Below are positions 19,094 through 27,634 of a stretch of 64,000 bases of DNA, one piece after another. Numbering within the stretch: the stretch's first letter is position 1; every line of letters starts with the position of its first letter. The notes under the pieces were generated by a model. It did not search any database. It saw only the letters and a program-made list of their open reading frames with translations, and was not told where the DNA came from. A program made the position numbers and the translations under genes. Where the stretch lies: contig NZ_JAKRNE010000005.1 in NCBI RefSeq assembly GCF_022347205.1, positions 1 to 64,000 on the forward strand, given 5' to 3'. The DNA is from Corynebacterium sp. ACRPO (GTDB lineage Bacteria; Actinomycetota; Actinomycetes; Mycobacteriales; Mycobacteriaceae).

Positions 19094-19399
19094 TTACTTG
19101 ATACCGGTGATCTTCAAGGTGGTCACAGGCTGACGGTGGCCCTGACGCTTCTTGTAACCAGTCTTGTTCTTGTACTTCAGGATATCGACCTTCGGGCCCT
19201 TACCCTGCTCAACGATTTCTGCGGAGACAGAAACCTTCTCCAAGTCGGAAGCCTTGGACTTAACATCGGCGCCATCGACGAGCAGAACCGGGGTGAGAGC
19301 TACGGCAGAGCCTGGCTCACCCTCGATCTTCTCGACCTTGACGAGGTCACCTTCAGCAACCTTGTACTGCTTGCCGCCGGTCTTGACGATCGCGTACAT
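19094..19399 (-). CDS. rplU: 50S ribosomal protein L21
   Basis: This 101-residue L21 begins [20 protein letters not shown] and has the C-terminal [20 protein letters not shown] signature. It is the first gene of the rplU-rpmA pair. The 226 bp upstream, up to rne, probably hold the promoter and leader; I see no clear leader structure there. Confidence 0.97.
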   Translation of the reverse strand: MYAIVKTGGKQYKVAEGDLVKVEKIEGEPGSAVALTPVLLVDGADVKSKASDLEKVSVSAEIVEQGKGPKVDILKYKNKTGYKKRQGHRQPVTTLKITGIK

Positions 19400-19625
19400 A
19401 GAGGGTTACCCCTTATCTAAACTCGCTCGGAAGCAACCGGGTAGGCCGCGTTCCGAATGGACACTTACACATTGCGTTTAGTTCCCGCGCGAACATGCCC
19501 GCACAGCTCACTAAGTGAGTGTCGGACTGATCCAGCGCCGTGAGTACTAAACAGCGACTGTCAAAGACTACCCCGTAGCGGGCACAAAATACAAACCACG
19601 CTTTTTGTGCCCGCGTGGCGTAGCC

Positions 19626-22600
19626 CTAAGACGTGCTTCGCCGTGCTACGCGGCGTCGGCCGCGCCCTGACTTTGCGGGCGACTTGTCCTGGTGCGCACC
19701 GCTCGCGGAAGCCTGCTTCTGCACTGCATTATGCTGCGCCTTTGAGGCCTTAGCGCTTGCCGACGCCCCCTTCTTGCGCACCGCCCTCTTCTTTCCGCGG
19801 CGCAGCACCTTGGTATCGCCCGTTGTCGCCCGCTGGCCAGCACCAGAACGCTCCGGCGAACCATCCTCCTGCGTCGAACGACCATGGGTAGACTTCGTTA
19901 CCTTCGGATTCTCTGCTACCGCCTTTTTAGGAGCGGCATGGCGCACGGCACGGCGACGCCCACGGCCCTTGCCACCGGAACGCTCCGCGCGTGCGGCGCC
20001 AGCTGCCTTTTCATGGCGCTGCTCGGCGGACCCGCCCGCCTGCTTGTGTCCGTGCTCCTGTGCCTTTTCCTTGACCTCGTGCGGCACGCGCGAGGTGCTC
20101 CGGCGCTTGGCCGACTGGGTGCGCACTGAACGACGGCGGCCACGCCCGCGAGCCTTGCGCTCTTCGCGCGAGGTCTTCTGTCCGTGCTGGGATTCAGCGC
20201 CGCTAGCGTTACCGTCGCCGTCGGCAGAGTCCTGCTCACCGGCGGCCGCGAAATCCTGCGGCTGCGGGCGCCTATCGGAGCGCGAATTTCCGCGGGTGCG
20301 GCGCTTGCGACGCGGGGAAGCCTCAAACTCGGCTACTGCCTCGTCATAGGTCTTTCCAGTCGCTTTCTCCGGAGCTATTTTCTCCGGAGCGACTTCCTTC
20401 TCCGGTGCCTTCTGCTCGCCGCCTGTAGCCGCGCGGGTTACCTTCGAACGGCGCGTCGCCCGGCGCGGCTTTTTGCCGCGCTTGGAGCCGGCCCCTGCAC
20501 CAGGGTGTGCCTGAGCAACGGCACCCGAGTCCGCGTCCGTATCCGCATCGGGGACGTAGGAATTAAATTCCTGCACCTCATCGCTCTCGGCGGCATTATC
20601 CGCCGCGGCGTACGCGATGGCCTCGATATCGGATACCTCAGTCTGAGTGCGCTTGCGCGCGCGGCGGCGACCGCGTCTGCGTCCGCGCTCCTTGTTGCGG
20701 TCGTGGTCACCACTCTGCTCTTCCGATCCAGCGTGGGACTCAGCCGGACCGCGCTCGTCAACAACGACGTTTGCGACGAGATCTTCCAACGACGTCTTGG
20801 CAGATTCCCGTGCGGCGTCCTCGCTCTCGGTGCCGTAGACCGGCGCCTGGGTCTTCTTGAAGCGCTTAGGCTTGGAGGAGTTTTCGGGGGCGTCGTCAAG
20901 TTCGTGCTTATGCATTGCCACAGCAGTCGGGTGCTGCTGCGGATCGTGGTGCTGCTTCTTGTGCGCCTTGGACTTGCGGCCAGAATGCTTGGAGCGCTGA
21001 TCGTCCTCGGCCTCGTCCACCGGATACTGGTGAATGATAATGCCGCGACCGTTGCAGCATTCGCACTCGGTGGAGAAGGTCTCCACCAGGCCGGTACCCA
21101 GGCGCTTGCGGGTCATCTGTACCAAACCGAGCGAGGTGACCTCGGAGACCTGGTGGCGGGTGCGATCGCGGCCCAAGGCTTCCTTCAGGCGGCGCAGCAC
21201 CAGATCCTGGTTTTCTGGCAGGACCATATCGATAAAGTCCACGACGATCATGCCGCCAAGATCGCGCAGGCGCATCTGGCGCACGATTTCTTCGGCCGCC
21301 TCGAGGTTATTGCGGGTAACGGTTTCTTCCAGGTTGCCGCCGGAACCGGTGAACTTGCCGGTGTTGACGTCAATGACGGTCATGGCCTCGGTGCGGTCAA
21401 TAACCAGTGTGCCGCCCGAGGGCAGCCATACCTTGCGGGAGAGCGCCTTATGCAGCTGCTCATCAATGCGGTAGGCCTCGAAGGCATCCTGCCCGCCGTG
21501 GTCCTTGGCACGGTAGCGCACCACGCGGTCCGCAAGGTCCGGCGCCATGGAATCTACATAGGCGCGGACGGTATTGAAGGAACGCTTGCCATCGACGATG
21601 AGCTCGGTGAAGTCCTCGTTGAAGAGATCGCGCACCACCTTGATGAGCATGTTTGGTTCTTCATACATGGTCACCGGCTTGGCACCCTTGGAGGATTTTT
21701 CCTTCTTAGCGTGTGTCACGATGTCCTCCCACCGGCTGTGCAGGCGGTTGACGTCGGTAGCTATTGCCTCTTCTGGGACGTTTTCGGCGGCGGTGCGGAT
21801 GATGGCGCCGCCATCGCCCGGCACTACGCGGCCGAGGATATCCTTCAAGCGCTTGCGCTCTGGGGCGGGCAGCTTGCGGGAAATGCCGGCGCTGCGCCCA
21901 CCCGGTACGTAGACCAGGTAGCGGCCAGCGAGGGAAATCTGGGTGGTAAGCCGCGCGCCCTTGTGACCGATGGGATCCTTAGCCACCTGCACCAGCACCT
22001 GGTCACCAGACTTCAGGGCGTTTTCTACCTTGCGGGCGCGCCCGTGCAGCTTGGTCTTGCGCCAGTCGATTTCGCCGGCGTAGAGCACGCCGTTTCGGCC
22101 CTGTCCGATGTCCACGAAGGCCGCCTCCATGGACGGCAGCACATTTTGGACGCGGCCCAAGTAGATATTGCCAATGAGCGAGGCCTGGGACTCGGTGGTC
22201 ACGAAGTGCTCGACCAACAGGTCATCTTCTAATACGCCCACCTGGGTGATGATGCCGGCGCCGTCCTCGCGCTCCTTATCGCGCACCACCATGGTGCGCT
22301 CCACGGCTTCGCGGCGGGCAAGGAACTCCGCCTGGGAGACGATGTGCTGGCGGGTGCGGCCTTTTTCGCGCAGCTCGGCACGACGGCGCTTCTGCGCCTC
22401 GATGCGCGTGGAGCCGCGGATCGCCTTCGGCTCTTCAATGTGCTCGGGCTCGTCTGCCTGCCCTTCACGCTTCGAACCCGCGCCGCGTCCACGGGATGCG
22501 CCGCGGCGCCCACGGCGGCGGCCCTCAGACTTTCCGGAACCACGGTCGGAGCCGGAGCCGGAGCGCTCACGGCTTTCGTCGGCGGAATCCGCAGCGTCCT

Positions 22601-23513
22601 CATTGTCATCGCGTGCGGCATCGTCGGCGGAGAAGTCCTCCTCCTCTGCATCTACAGCCGGCGCGAATGCCACTGCTTCGTCCTGCTGCGGGGCCATGAA
22701 GATGGGCGCAAAGTCATAGTGCCCGGAGTCTTCCTCGGACTCGGCGCGCGGGACGATGTGCGGGGCGTAGTAGTCATCCTCGAAGTCCTCACCGGCCTCG
22801 GCCAGCACCTCGTGCAATTTCGCCGCATCAACCGTTCCGGTATCGAGGGCACTAGCCGGTGCTTCGTCCGCCTCATCCGTGGGTTCTGCTGCTTCGGGGG
22901 GTGCCGTTTCAGCGTGCTCGGCGTCCTCGGCGGCTGCGCCAGTTTCGGCTGCGGCCTGGGCGAGAGATGCTTCTACCTTGTCCTCGATCTGGGAGATCTC
23001 ATTGTCCACGTTCTTGCGCACGCGGTGGCGCAGGTGCTCTTCATCTTCTGCGGACTGCTCCCCTTCCCCTGACTCGGCGGCATCTGCCGGCTCTTCAGGC
23101 GCTACAGCGGCGGTCTTACGGGTGGCCTTGCGGACGCGCTTGGCGCGCTTTTTCGCCGGCTTCCTTTCCTGCTTCTCGCCCGCGTTTTCTTCCGGTTGCG
23201 CAGCGGCCTTGTCCTCGGGATCTTCAGCCGGTGCTGCGGTGGTGTCGCTCGCGGGGGCGTCGGCAACCGCGGCGGCGTTCGCTACAGCGTCCAGCACCTG
23301 GCCTGCTTCCTCGCGGGAAAGGGAGCTCTGCGCGCTCTTTTTCAGGCCCATATCTTTAAGCTGTGCCACCAGCTCGCGCGAGGAAAGCCCCAGCTGCTTG
23401 GCCAGGGAATACACGCGGGTTTTGTCCTTGAGCTGGCTGCGATCCAGGTTCTGGGCCAAAGACGCCGCTGCCTTGAGGCTTTCAGTTGTTTCTTGAGAGT
23501 TCTGTGCCACCAT
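19626..23513 (-). CDS. rne: ribonuclease E/G family endoribonuclease
   Basis: The ATG at 23513 starts MVAQNSQETTESLKAAASLA; the frame is open further upstream, but that part has no protein-like character and is the promoter region. The 1295-residue product begins with an IF2_N-like domain (RVYSLAKQLGLSSRELVAQL, about residues 35-70) and a long acidic/Ala-rich segment. The catalytic core has an S1 domain near residue 450 (GNIYLGRVQNVLPSMEAAFV), metal-binding Asp in VIDVNTG and VVDFIDM (about 710-750), and the zinc link CECCNGRG near 820. A basic low-complexity tail follows. It starts mRNA decay and rRNA processing and scaffolds a degradosome. Confidence 0.93.
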   Translation of the reverse strand: MVAQNSQETTESLKAAASLAQNLDRSQLKDKTRVYSLAKQLGLSSRELVAQLKDMGLKKSAQSSLSREEAGQVLDAVANAAAVADAPASDTTAAPAEDPEDKAAAQPEENAGEKQERKPAKKRAKRVRKATRKTAAVAPEEPADAAESGEGEQSAEDEEHLRHRVRKNVDNEISQIEDKVEASLAQAAAETGAAAEDAEHAETAPPEAAEPTDEADEAPASALDTGTVDAAKLHEVLAEAGEDFEDDYYAPHIVPRAESEEDSGHYDFAPIFMAPQQDEAVAFAPAVDAEEEDFSADDAARDDNEDAADSADESRERSGSGSDRGSGKSEGRRRGRRGASRGRGAGSKREGQADEPEHIEEPKAIRGSTRIEAQKRRRAELREKGRTRQHIVSQAEFLARREAVERTMVVRDKEREDGAGIITQVGVLEDDLLVEHFVTTESQASLIGNIYLGRVQNVLPSMEAAFVDIGQGRNGVLYAGEIDWRKTKLHGRARKVENALKSGDQVLVQVAKDPIGHKGARLTTQISLAGRYLVYVPGGRSAGISRKLPAPERKRLKDILGRVVPGDGGAIIRTAAENVPEEAIATDVNRLHSRWEDIVTHAKKEKSSKGAKPVTMYEEPNMLIKVVRDLFNEDFTELIVDGKRSFNTVRAYVDSMAPDLADRVVRYRAKDHGGQDAFEAYRIDEQLHKALSRKVWLPSGGTLVIDRTEAMTVIDVNTGKFTGSGGNLEETVTRNNLEAAEEIVRQMRLRDLGGMIVVDFIDMVLPENQDLVLRRLKEALGRDRTRHQVSEVTSLGLVQMTRKRLGTGLVETFSTECECCNGRGIIIHQYPVDEAEDDQRSKHSGRKSKAHKKQHHDPQQHPTAVAMHKHELDDAPENSSKPKRFKKTQAPVYGTESEDAARESAKTSLEDLVANVVVDERGPAESHAGSEEQSGDHDRNKERGRRRGRRRARKRTQTEVSDIEAIAYAAADNAAESDEVQEFNSYVPDADTDADSGAVAQAHPGAGAGSKRGKKPRRATRRSKVTRAATGGEQKAPEKEVAPEKIAPEKATGKTYDEAVAEFEASPRRKRRTRGNSRSDRRPQPQDFAAAGEQDSADGDGNASGAESQHGQKTSREERKARGRGRRRSVRTQSAKRRSTSRVPHEVKEKAQEHGHKQAGGSAEQRHEKAAGAARAERSGGKGRGRRRAVRHAAPKKAVAENPKVTKSTHGRSTQEDGSPERSGAGQRATTGDTKVLRRGKKRAVRKKGASASAKASKAQHNAVQKQASASGAHQDKSPAKSGRGRRRVARRSTS

Positions 23514-23716
23514 GTTCGGGCTTACTCCTGTACATCGTCTGTATTTGGCGCGGCCTCGGGCGCAGGCACGGCCGAAGACCGTACCGCCGCCGCACGAGGC
23601 ATAGTGCGCGCTATAAAAGTTTGTGGGATATGAAGTTATGCCGCGTCTCGTACGCGCTATCCCCCATTGTGTCACAGAACCGCGGCCAAGCTGGCAGGCG
23701 GTGTTATGTTGGCGGG

Positions 23717-24484
23717 GTGGCAGAACTAGCACGAATCCCCGCTCGCGAACTGGCGCAACATCGGCAGCGCAATGAAGTCCCGGTGCGCTCGGCGCTCTAT
23801 TTTGGCGTGCCGGCCGGCTTTGCCATTGGCTTCGCCAACACGGGCGTGGATTATATGTTGATGGGAGCCGGTGTTTTTGCCATTTTTGCGGTGCTGGGGT
23901 TGGTGCACCTCATCCGCAATTACCCGCGCGGCATCAACGCTGCGCAAGAGGAATTCCGCGATGGCGACTATCCCACGATTGCCTATATCGCCCCGTTTAT
24001 CCCGATAGCTGCGCCATTGATCATGGCACCACTGAGCGCGGCCAACCTGCTTCCAGAGGTAGAGCTGGCCCCGCCCGTTGCCGGAATTCTGTCCGGGGCA
24101 TGGTGGGCCTTTGGCTTGCCGCTGGGCATATGGGGCATGTTTTCTCAGTCCTTCCGCATCGGCCGGCGCCGCATCAACAAGATTTTGGAAAAGGACCCGC
24201 TCGACGGGGTTACGGAGGCTCGTTTGCAGCTTGCCGACGCCCACTCGGACATCCTCACCGCCCTCGTCGCCACCGGCGCGGTGCAGGGAAACACGATTAA
24301 TTCCACTGCCCTCTCGAAGTTCATGCGGGTAGACCTCGACCCTCTATGCGAACACCTCGATGCTTTGGCAAAGGCGGACCTGGTGAAGCTAAGCCGAATG
24401 GGCCTGCGCACCGCGCCCGCAAAGTGGACCATCACCATCACGCCGACTGGGGTTCGCTGTTTGTATCAAGTGGGCCGGCGTTAA
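23717..24484 (+). CDS. membrane protein with C-terminal helical/wHTH-like domain
   Basis: The best start in frame is GTG 23717 (weak GGCGGG upstream), giving 255 residues. Hydrophobic segments are at about 28-50, 55-75, 90-115 and 130-150 (FGVPAGFAIGFANTGVDYML, YIAPFIPIAAPLIMAPLSAA). The C-terminal third is soluble, and DSHILTAL-like ADAHSDILTALVATGAVQG, TALSKFMRVDLDPLCEHLDA and LVKLSRMGLRTAP resemble a winged-helix regulator. The gene is divergent from rne. No family is recognised. Its 3' end overlaps the convergent arsenite transporter gene by 4 bp. Confidence 0.7.
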   Translation: MAELARIPARELAQHRQRNEVPVRSALYFGVPAGFAIGFANTGVDYMLMGAGVFAIFAVLGLVHLIRNYPRGINAAQEEFRDGDYPTIAYIAPFIPIAAPLIMAPLSAANLLPEVELAPPVAGILSGAWWAFGLPLGIWGMFSQSFRIGRRRINKILEKDPLDGVTEARLQLADAHSDILTALVATGAVQGNTINSTALSKFMRVDLDPLCEHLDALAKADLVKLSRMGLRTAPAKWTITITPTGVRCLYQVGRR

Positions 24485-25545
24485 TTTGGCAAGCTTTTGT
24501 CTCCGGGGAAAAGCTTCGGCCCTATCCAGAGCATTACGTACACGAGTCCGACAAGTACCGGAATTTCAATAAGCGGCCCGATGGTACCGGCGAGAGCCTG
24601 TGCCGACGCCGCCCCAAAAGTGCCAATGGAAACCGCGATGGCTAGTTCGAAATTATTACCAGCTGCGGTAAATGCTACGGAAGCGGATTGCGCGTAGTTC
24701 ATTCCCACGACCTTTGCTACACCCAAAGCTAGGAAAAACATTCCAACGAAGTAAATAACCAGCGGAATCGCCACTCTCACCACGGCTGTCGGCTGGGCTA
24801 CCAGCTGCTCGCCTTGCAGTGAAAACAGCAGCACGATGGTGTAGAGCAAACCAATCATCGCCAAAGGCGAGACTGCCGGGAGAAAACGGTCTTCGAACCA
24901 TTCGCGTCCTTTGACCTTTTCTCCCCACACCCGTGAGAGCACGCCAAGCAGCAGGGGGATTCCTAGGAACACAAGAACCGCAGTGACGATGGACCAGAAA
25001 GAAAATTCAACAGAGGTGGTGTCTAGGCCTAACCATCCAGGTAGAACTTGCAAGTAGAACCAACCCATGACGCCAAACATGGCTACTTGGAAAATCGAAT
25101 TGATAGCCACAAGTACCGCGGTGGCCTCTCGATCCGCGCAGGAAAGGTCGGACCATACCAAGACCATGGCGATGCAGCGCGCCAATCCGACGATGATTAA
25201 GCCGGTTCGCAACTCCGGCTGGTCTGCCAGAAAGATCCACGCCAAGGTAAACATCAACGCGGGCCCCACCACCCAGTTCAGCACGATAGATATCACCATC
25301 AGGCGACCATCGGCAGCAATGTCTCGAGTCTTTTCGTAGCGAACTTTAGCCAAGGGCGGGTACATCATGACTAGTAGGCCGAGAGCGATGGGAAGGGAAA
25401 TACCGCCGACCTCTAGAGCAGACAGTGCTTCTCCAATGCCTGGCAGGAAGTGGCCTATCAATAGCCCCACAGCCATGGCCATGATGATCCAAACGGGAAG
25501 GAATCTATCGAGAAATGACAACTTTGGGCGTTGCGTAACGGCCAT
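24481..25545 (-). CDS. acr3: ACR3-family arsenite efflux permease
   Basis: This 354-residue protein has ten predicted membrane helices and ACR3 hallmarks, GLARCIAMVLVWSDLSCADR with the conserved Cys, and AAGNNFELAIAVSIGTFG. ACR3 carriers export As(III), and sometimes Sb(III), through the cytoplasmic membrane. It is divergent from arsR, with a palindromic operator between them. Base composition looks slightly less GC-rich than the flanking core genes, consistent with an acquired cassette. No arsC reductase gene is adjacent. Confidence 0.92.
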   Translation of the reverse strand: MAVTQRPKLSFLDRFLPVWIIMAMAVGLLIGHFLPGIGEALSALEVGGISLPIALGLLVMMYPPLAKVRYEKTRDIAADGRLMVISIVLNWVVGPALMFTLAWIFLADQPELRTGLIIVGLARCIAMVLVWSDLSCADREATAVLVAINSIFQVAMFGVMGWFYLQVLPGWLGLDTTSVEFSFWSIVTAVLVFLGIPLLLGVLSRVWGEKVKGREWFEDRFLPAVSPLAMIGLLYTIVLLFSLQGEQLVAQPTAVVRVAIPLVIYFVGMFFLALGVAKVVGMNYAQSASVAFTAAGNNFELAIAVSIGTFGAASAQALAGTIGPLIEIPVLVGLVYVMLWIGPKLFPGDKSLPN

Positions 25546-25598
25546 GGCTCTCCTTGTGCGACGAGGAACTCAACATTCGAGCAGTACTTTAATCGCCC

Positions 25599-25618
25599 AT
25601 ATTGATACTCGTCAATAT
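25599..25618. promoter_or_regulatory. ArsR operator palindrome
   Basis: ATATTGA-TACTCG-TCAATAT is a perfect inverted repeat with 7-bp arms in the divergent acr3/arsR promoter region. It has the size and AT-rich arms typical of ArsR/SmtB operators, and presumably both genes are released from repression by arsenite. Confidence 0.75.
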
Positions 25619-25641
25619 AACGGAGTGGGAGGCAGACTCCT

Positions 25642-25647
25642 TATACT
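25642..25647 (+). promoter_or_regulatory. -10 element of arsR, leaderless start
   Basis: TATACT lies only 7 bp before the ATG at 25654 (GTG at 25648 is even closer). Transcription would start at or next to the start codon, so the arsR mRNA is probably leaderless. No ribosome binding site is visible. I see no clear -35 box. Confidence 0.55.
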
Positions 25648-25653
25648 GTGTGC

Positions 25654-26004
25654 ATGGACTCCTCCCCTAGCAATGCCGATAGCACCCCGGATGCACAGTG
25701 CTGTTCCCTGAGCAGTGGCCCGCTCAGCCAGGGCGACTCCCTCCGCTTTTCCCAGCAATTTAAAGTACTTGCTGACCCAGCCCGCCTGCGCCTGCTATCC
25801 ATATTGTGCGACGAGGGCTGCGGCCCGATGAGCGTTACGGAGCTGACCGCGCTTTCCGGCCTGAGCCAACCGACGGTATCTCATCACCTCGGCAAGTTGA
25901 GGGAATCCGGTCTCTTAATCAAGCAACAATCGGGCCGTACCGTTACCCATCGAGTGCAAAAGGAAGCCTTCCGCACACTGCGCCAGTTACTCTCCTTCGA
26001 TTAG
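25654..26004 (+). CDS. arsR: ArsR-family arsenic-responsive repressor
   Basis: This 116-residue winged-helix repressor has the HTH VTELTALSGLSQPTVSHHLG at about residues 61-80. Counting from ATG 25654, cysteines are at 16, 17 and 56 (plus 52). This matches, one residue shifted, the Cys15/Cys16/Cys55 arsenite site described for the Corynebacterium glutamicum ArsR rather than the E. coli CVC helix site. It is divergent from acr3, which it should control together with its own promoter. Confidence 0.92.
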   Translation: MDSSPSNADSTPDAQCCSLSSGPLSQGDSLRFSQQFKVLADPARLRLLSILCDEGCGPMSVTELTALSGLSQPTVSHHLGKLRESGLLIKQQSGRTVTHRVQKEAFRTLRQLLSFD

Positions 26005-26272
26005 GAGAACTCCAGTCCTAGTCTGAGAGGTGAATGACCTCGCGTGCATTATCCTCAGCAATGATCTGCCGCGTTAAGCACCTTCGACCCCGGAACAAAC
26101 GCCTGCTCAAGTTCTGCCTCTATACGTATTTGCGGCTTTGCCGTTTCAATACTTGTTCAGGGTAGGGCCGGATACTCGGTATGCGACTCTACGCCTGGGC
26201 TTATGGGTCAAGCAATAAATAAAGCCCGAGCCTACAGGCTCGGGCTGAATGATGCGCTAAGTGCGCAGAAGT
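26005..26272. other. intergenic region between arsR and ndk
   Basis: These 268 bp lie between the 3' ends of two convergent genes. Apart from the terminator at 26222-26245 I see no gene, RNA or strong repeat. Confidence 0.4.
26222..26245 (-). terminator. intrinsic terminator after ndk
   Basis: AGCCCGAGCC and GGCTCGGGCT form a perfect 10-bp stem with loop TACA. On the minus strand it is followed by TTTATTTATT. It lies 28 bp beyond the ndk stop and may also stop arsR transcripts. Confidence 0.9.
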
Positions 26273-26683
26273 TTAGAGGTTCGGGAACCAGATAGCGATC
26301 TCGCGCTCTGCGGACTCTGGGGAGTCAGAGCCGTGGACGATGTTCTCGCCAACGGTCAGGGCGAAGTCACCGCGGATGGTGCCCGGGGTGGCCTTGGAGA
26401 CTGGGTCGGTGCCGCCAGCCAGCTGACGCCATGCCTCGATGGCGCGCTCGCCCTCAACAACACCAGCGATAAGCGGTGCAGAGGTGATGAACTCGACAAG
26501 GTCACCGAAGAATGGCTTGTCCTTGTGCTCCTCGTAGTGCTTCTCCGCGGTCTCGCGGTCAGCAACGCGCAGGTCGAGCTCGGCCAGCTTCAGGCCCTTG
26601 CGCTCGATGCGGGAGATGATTTCGCCTACGTGGCCGTTCTTTACGCCGTCCGGCTTGATGAGAATCAGTGTACGTTCAGTCAT
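26273..26683 (-). CDS. ndk: nucleoside diphosphate kinase
   Basis: This is a 136-residue Ndk from ATG 26683 ([20 protein letters not shown]), the exact family length; an in-frame upstream start adds only three residues. The phosphorylated histidine is in [20 protein letters not shown]. The enzyme balances (d)NTP pools by phosphate transfer from ATP. Synteny rne-ndk-DUF4233-folC-valS is conserved, here interrupted by the ars pair. Confidence 0.96.
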   Translation of the reverse strand: MTERTLILIKPDGVKNGHVGEIISRIERKGLKLAELDLRVADRETAEKHYEEHKDKPFFGDLVEFITSAPLIAGVVEGERAIEAWRQLAGGTDPVSKATPGTIRGDFALTVGENIVHGSDSPESAEREIAIWFPNL

Positions 26684-26761
26684 GCCCCACACTGTACCGA
26701 AACCGCACGCATGCGTCGCGCGCTGGGGTATTCCTTTGGGGTAAAAGGTGGGGGTCTAGGG

Positions 26762-27073
26762 CTATGCGAGTTGTTTAACTATCTCTTCGGCACGCTCCTG
26801 CGAGGTGCCCCGAAACCACAGGCGCACTTGGCCTACTGCGGCGCCAAACTGGCCATTGGCCAGCAAGCGTTGCAGCTCCGCGCGCTGTTCCTTATCCAAA
26901 TCCTCGAAGGTGGCTTCTTTGGCCGGTTCGAAGTTGCTCCGCAGGGCCAAAACCAGAAAAACACCGCCAATAATGAGGGCGACTAGCGGTAGCCACGGCG
27001 TTCCCGTAGCGGCGCGGGCTACCACTGCGGCGACGCAGGCGAGTGCGGCAAGGACGAGATAGAGAGTGCGCAT
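26762..27073 (-). CDS. small membrane protein of unknown function
   Basis: The 103-residue product has two N-terminal hydrophobic helices (LYLVLAALACVAAVVARA, LPLVALIIGGVFLVLAL) and a charged soluble C-terminus (FEDLDKEQRAELQRLLANGQ). It lies between ndk and the DUF4233 gene in the same direction. No family is recognised. The topology suggests a membrane-anchored helical tail in the cytoplasm. Confidence 0.75.
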   Translation of the reverse strand: MRTLYLVLAALACVAAVVARAATGTPWLPLVALIIGGVFLVLALRSNFEPAKEATFEDLDKEQRAELQRLLANGQFGAAVGQVRLWFRGTSQERAEEIVKQLA

Positions 27074-27127
27074 GGCCGCCAGTCTATCGCGTCTTGCCCA
27101 CTCGCCGAAGGCGTCAAGGCTACCGTG

Positions 27128-27634
27128 CTATTTCTCGTTGAGGTGCTGCGTGGTGAGGTAACCGCGCTTCATGCGGGCGATGAGGTTGCTGCGCAGGTAG
27201 ACGGCCAGCAGCCACTCCATGCCAAAGATGATGAAGATGGCGGCCACCGCCCAGTGGACCATAAAGCCCACAATGACGCACAACAGCTGTGCCCACACAA
27301 TGACGGACAGCGCCCATTTCTTATTCATGAACGCGATCATCACGAGGTGGAATACCACTGCGGCAATGACGAAACCGTAGTTGAAAGGGGTCCACAAGGT
27401 GCCGTCATAGAGCTTGTACAGCATCGGCAGTGCGAAGGATAGGGCAAGCGCCTCCATGGTCAGGGAGCTGGCAATGACCATCCCGTTAAAGCTTTTGAGC
27501 GGATCCTTGACTGGGGCTTGGCCCATGCCGAGGGGGCCGATCTCGCTTTCCGGGATCTGTTCTTCGCGGCCGCGGGTGCGGCGGGGCGGGCGGGGTTGGT
27601 GCTCTCCGCGCGGGTGGTGATTGTCGCGGCTCAT
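27128..27634 (-). CDS. DUF4233 membrane protein
   Basis: This 168-residue protein has a polar, Arg/Pro-rich N-terminus and four hydrophobic helices from about residue 50 (MVIASSLTMEALALSFALPM, NYGFVIAAVVFHLVMIAFM). It matches the DUF4233 family that follows folC in actinobacteria (Rv2446c in M. tuberculosis). Its start overlaps the folC stop by 4 bp. Its function is unknown; the linkage suggests co-expression with folate polyglutamylation. Confidence 0.85.
   Translation of the reverse strand: MSRDNHHPRGEHQPRPPRRTRGREEQIPESEIGPLGMGQAPVKDPLKSFNGMVIASSLTMEALALSFALPMLYKLYDGTLWTPFNYGFVIAAVVFHLVMIAFMNKKWALSVIVWAQLLCVIVGFMVHWAVAAIFIIFGMEWLLAVYLRSNLIARMKRGYLTTQHLNEK

Noticed and set aside
19400..19625. 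L21 leader regulatory RNA
   Set aside because: I looked for a paired leader structure upstream of rplU and saw no convincing stems.
20184..22232. 682-codon plus-strand open frame
   Set aside because: It lies wholly opposite the rne coding region, whose motifs are clear. Long antisense frames are common in GC-rich genes.
23514..23732. upstream extension of rne
   Set aside because: The frame is open but has low protein character, crosses the divergent promoter region and lacks a ribosome site; ATG 23513 fits the family start.
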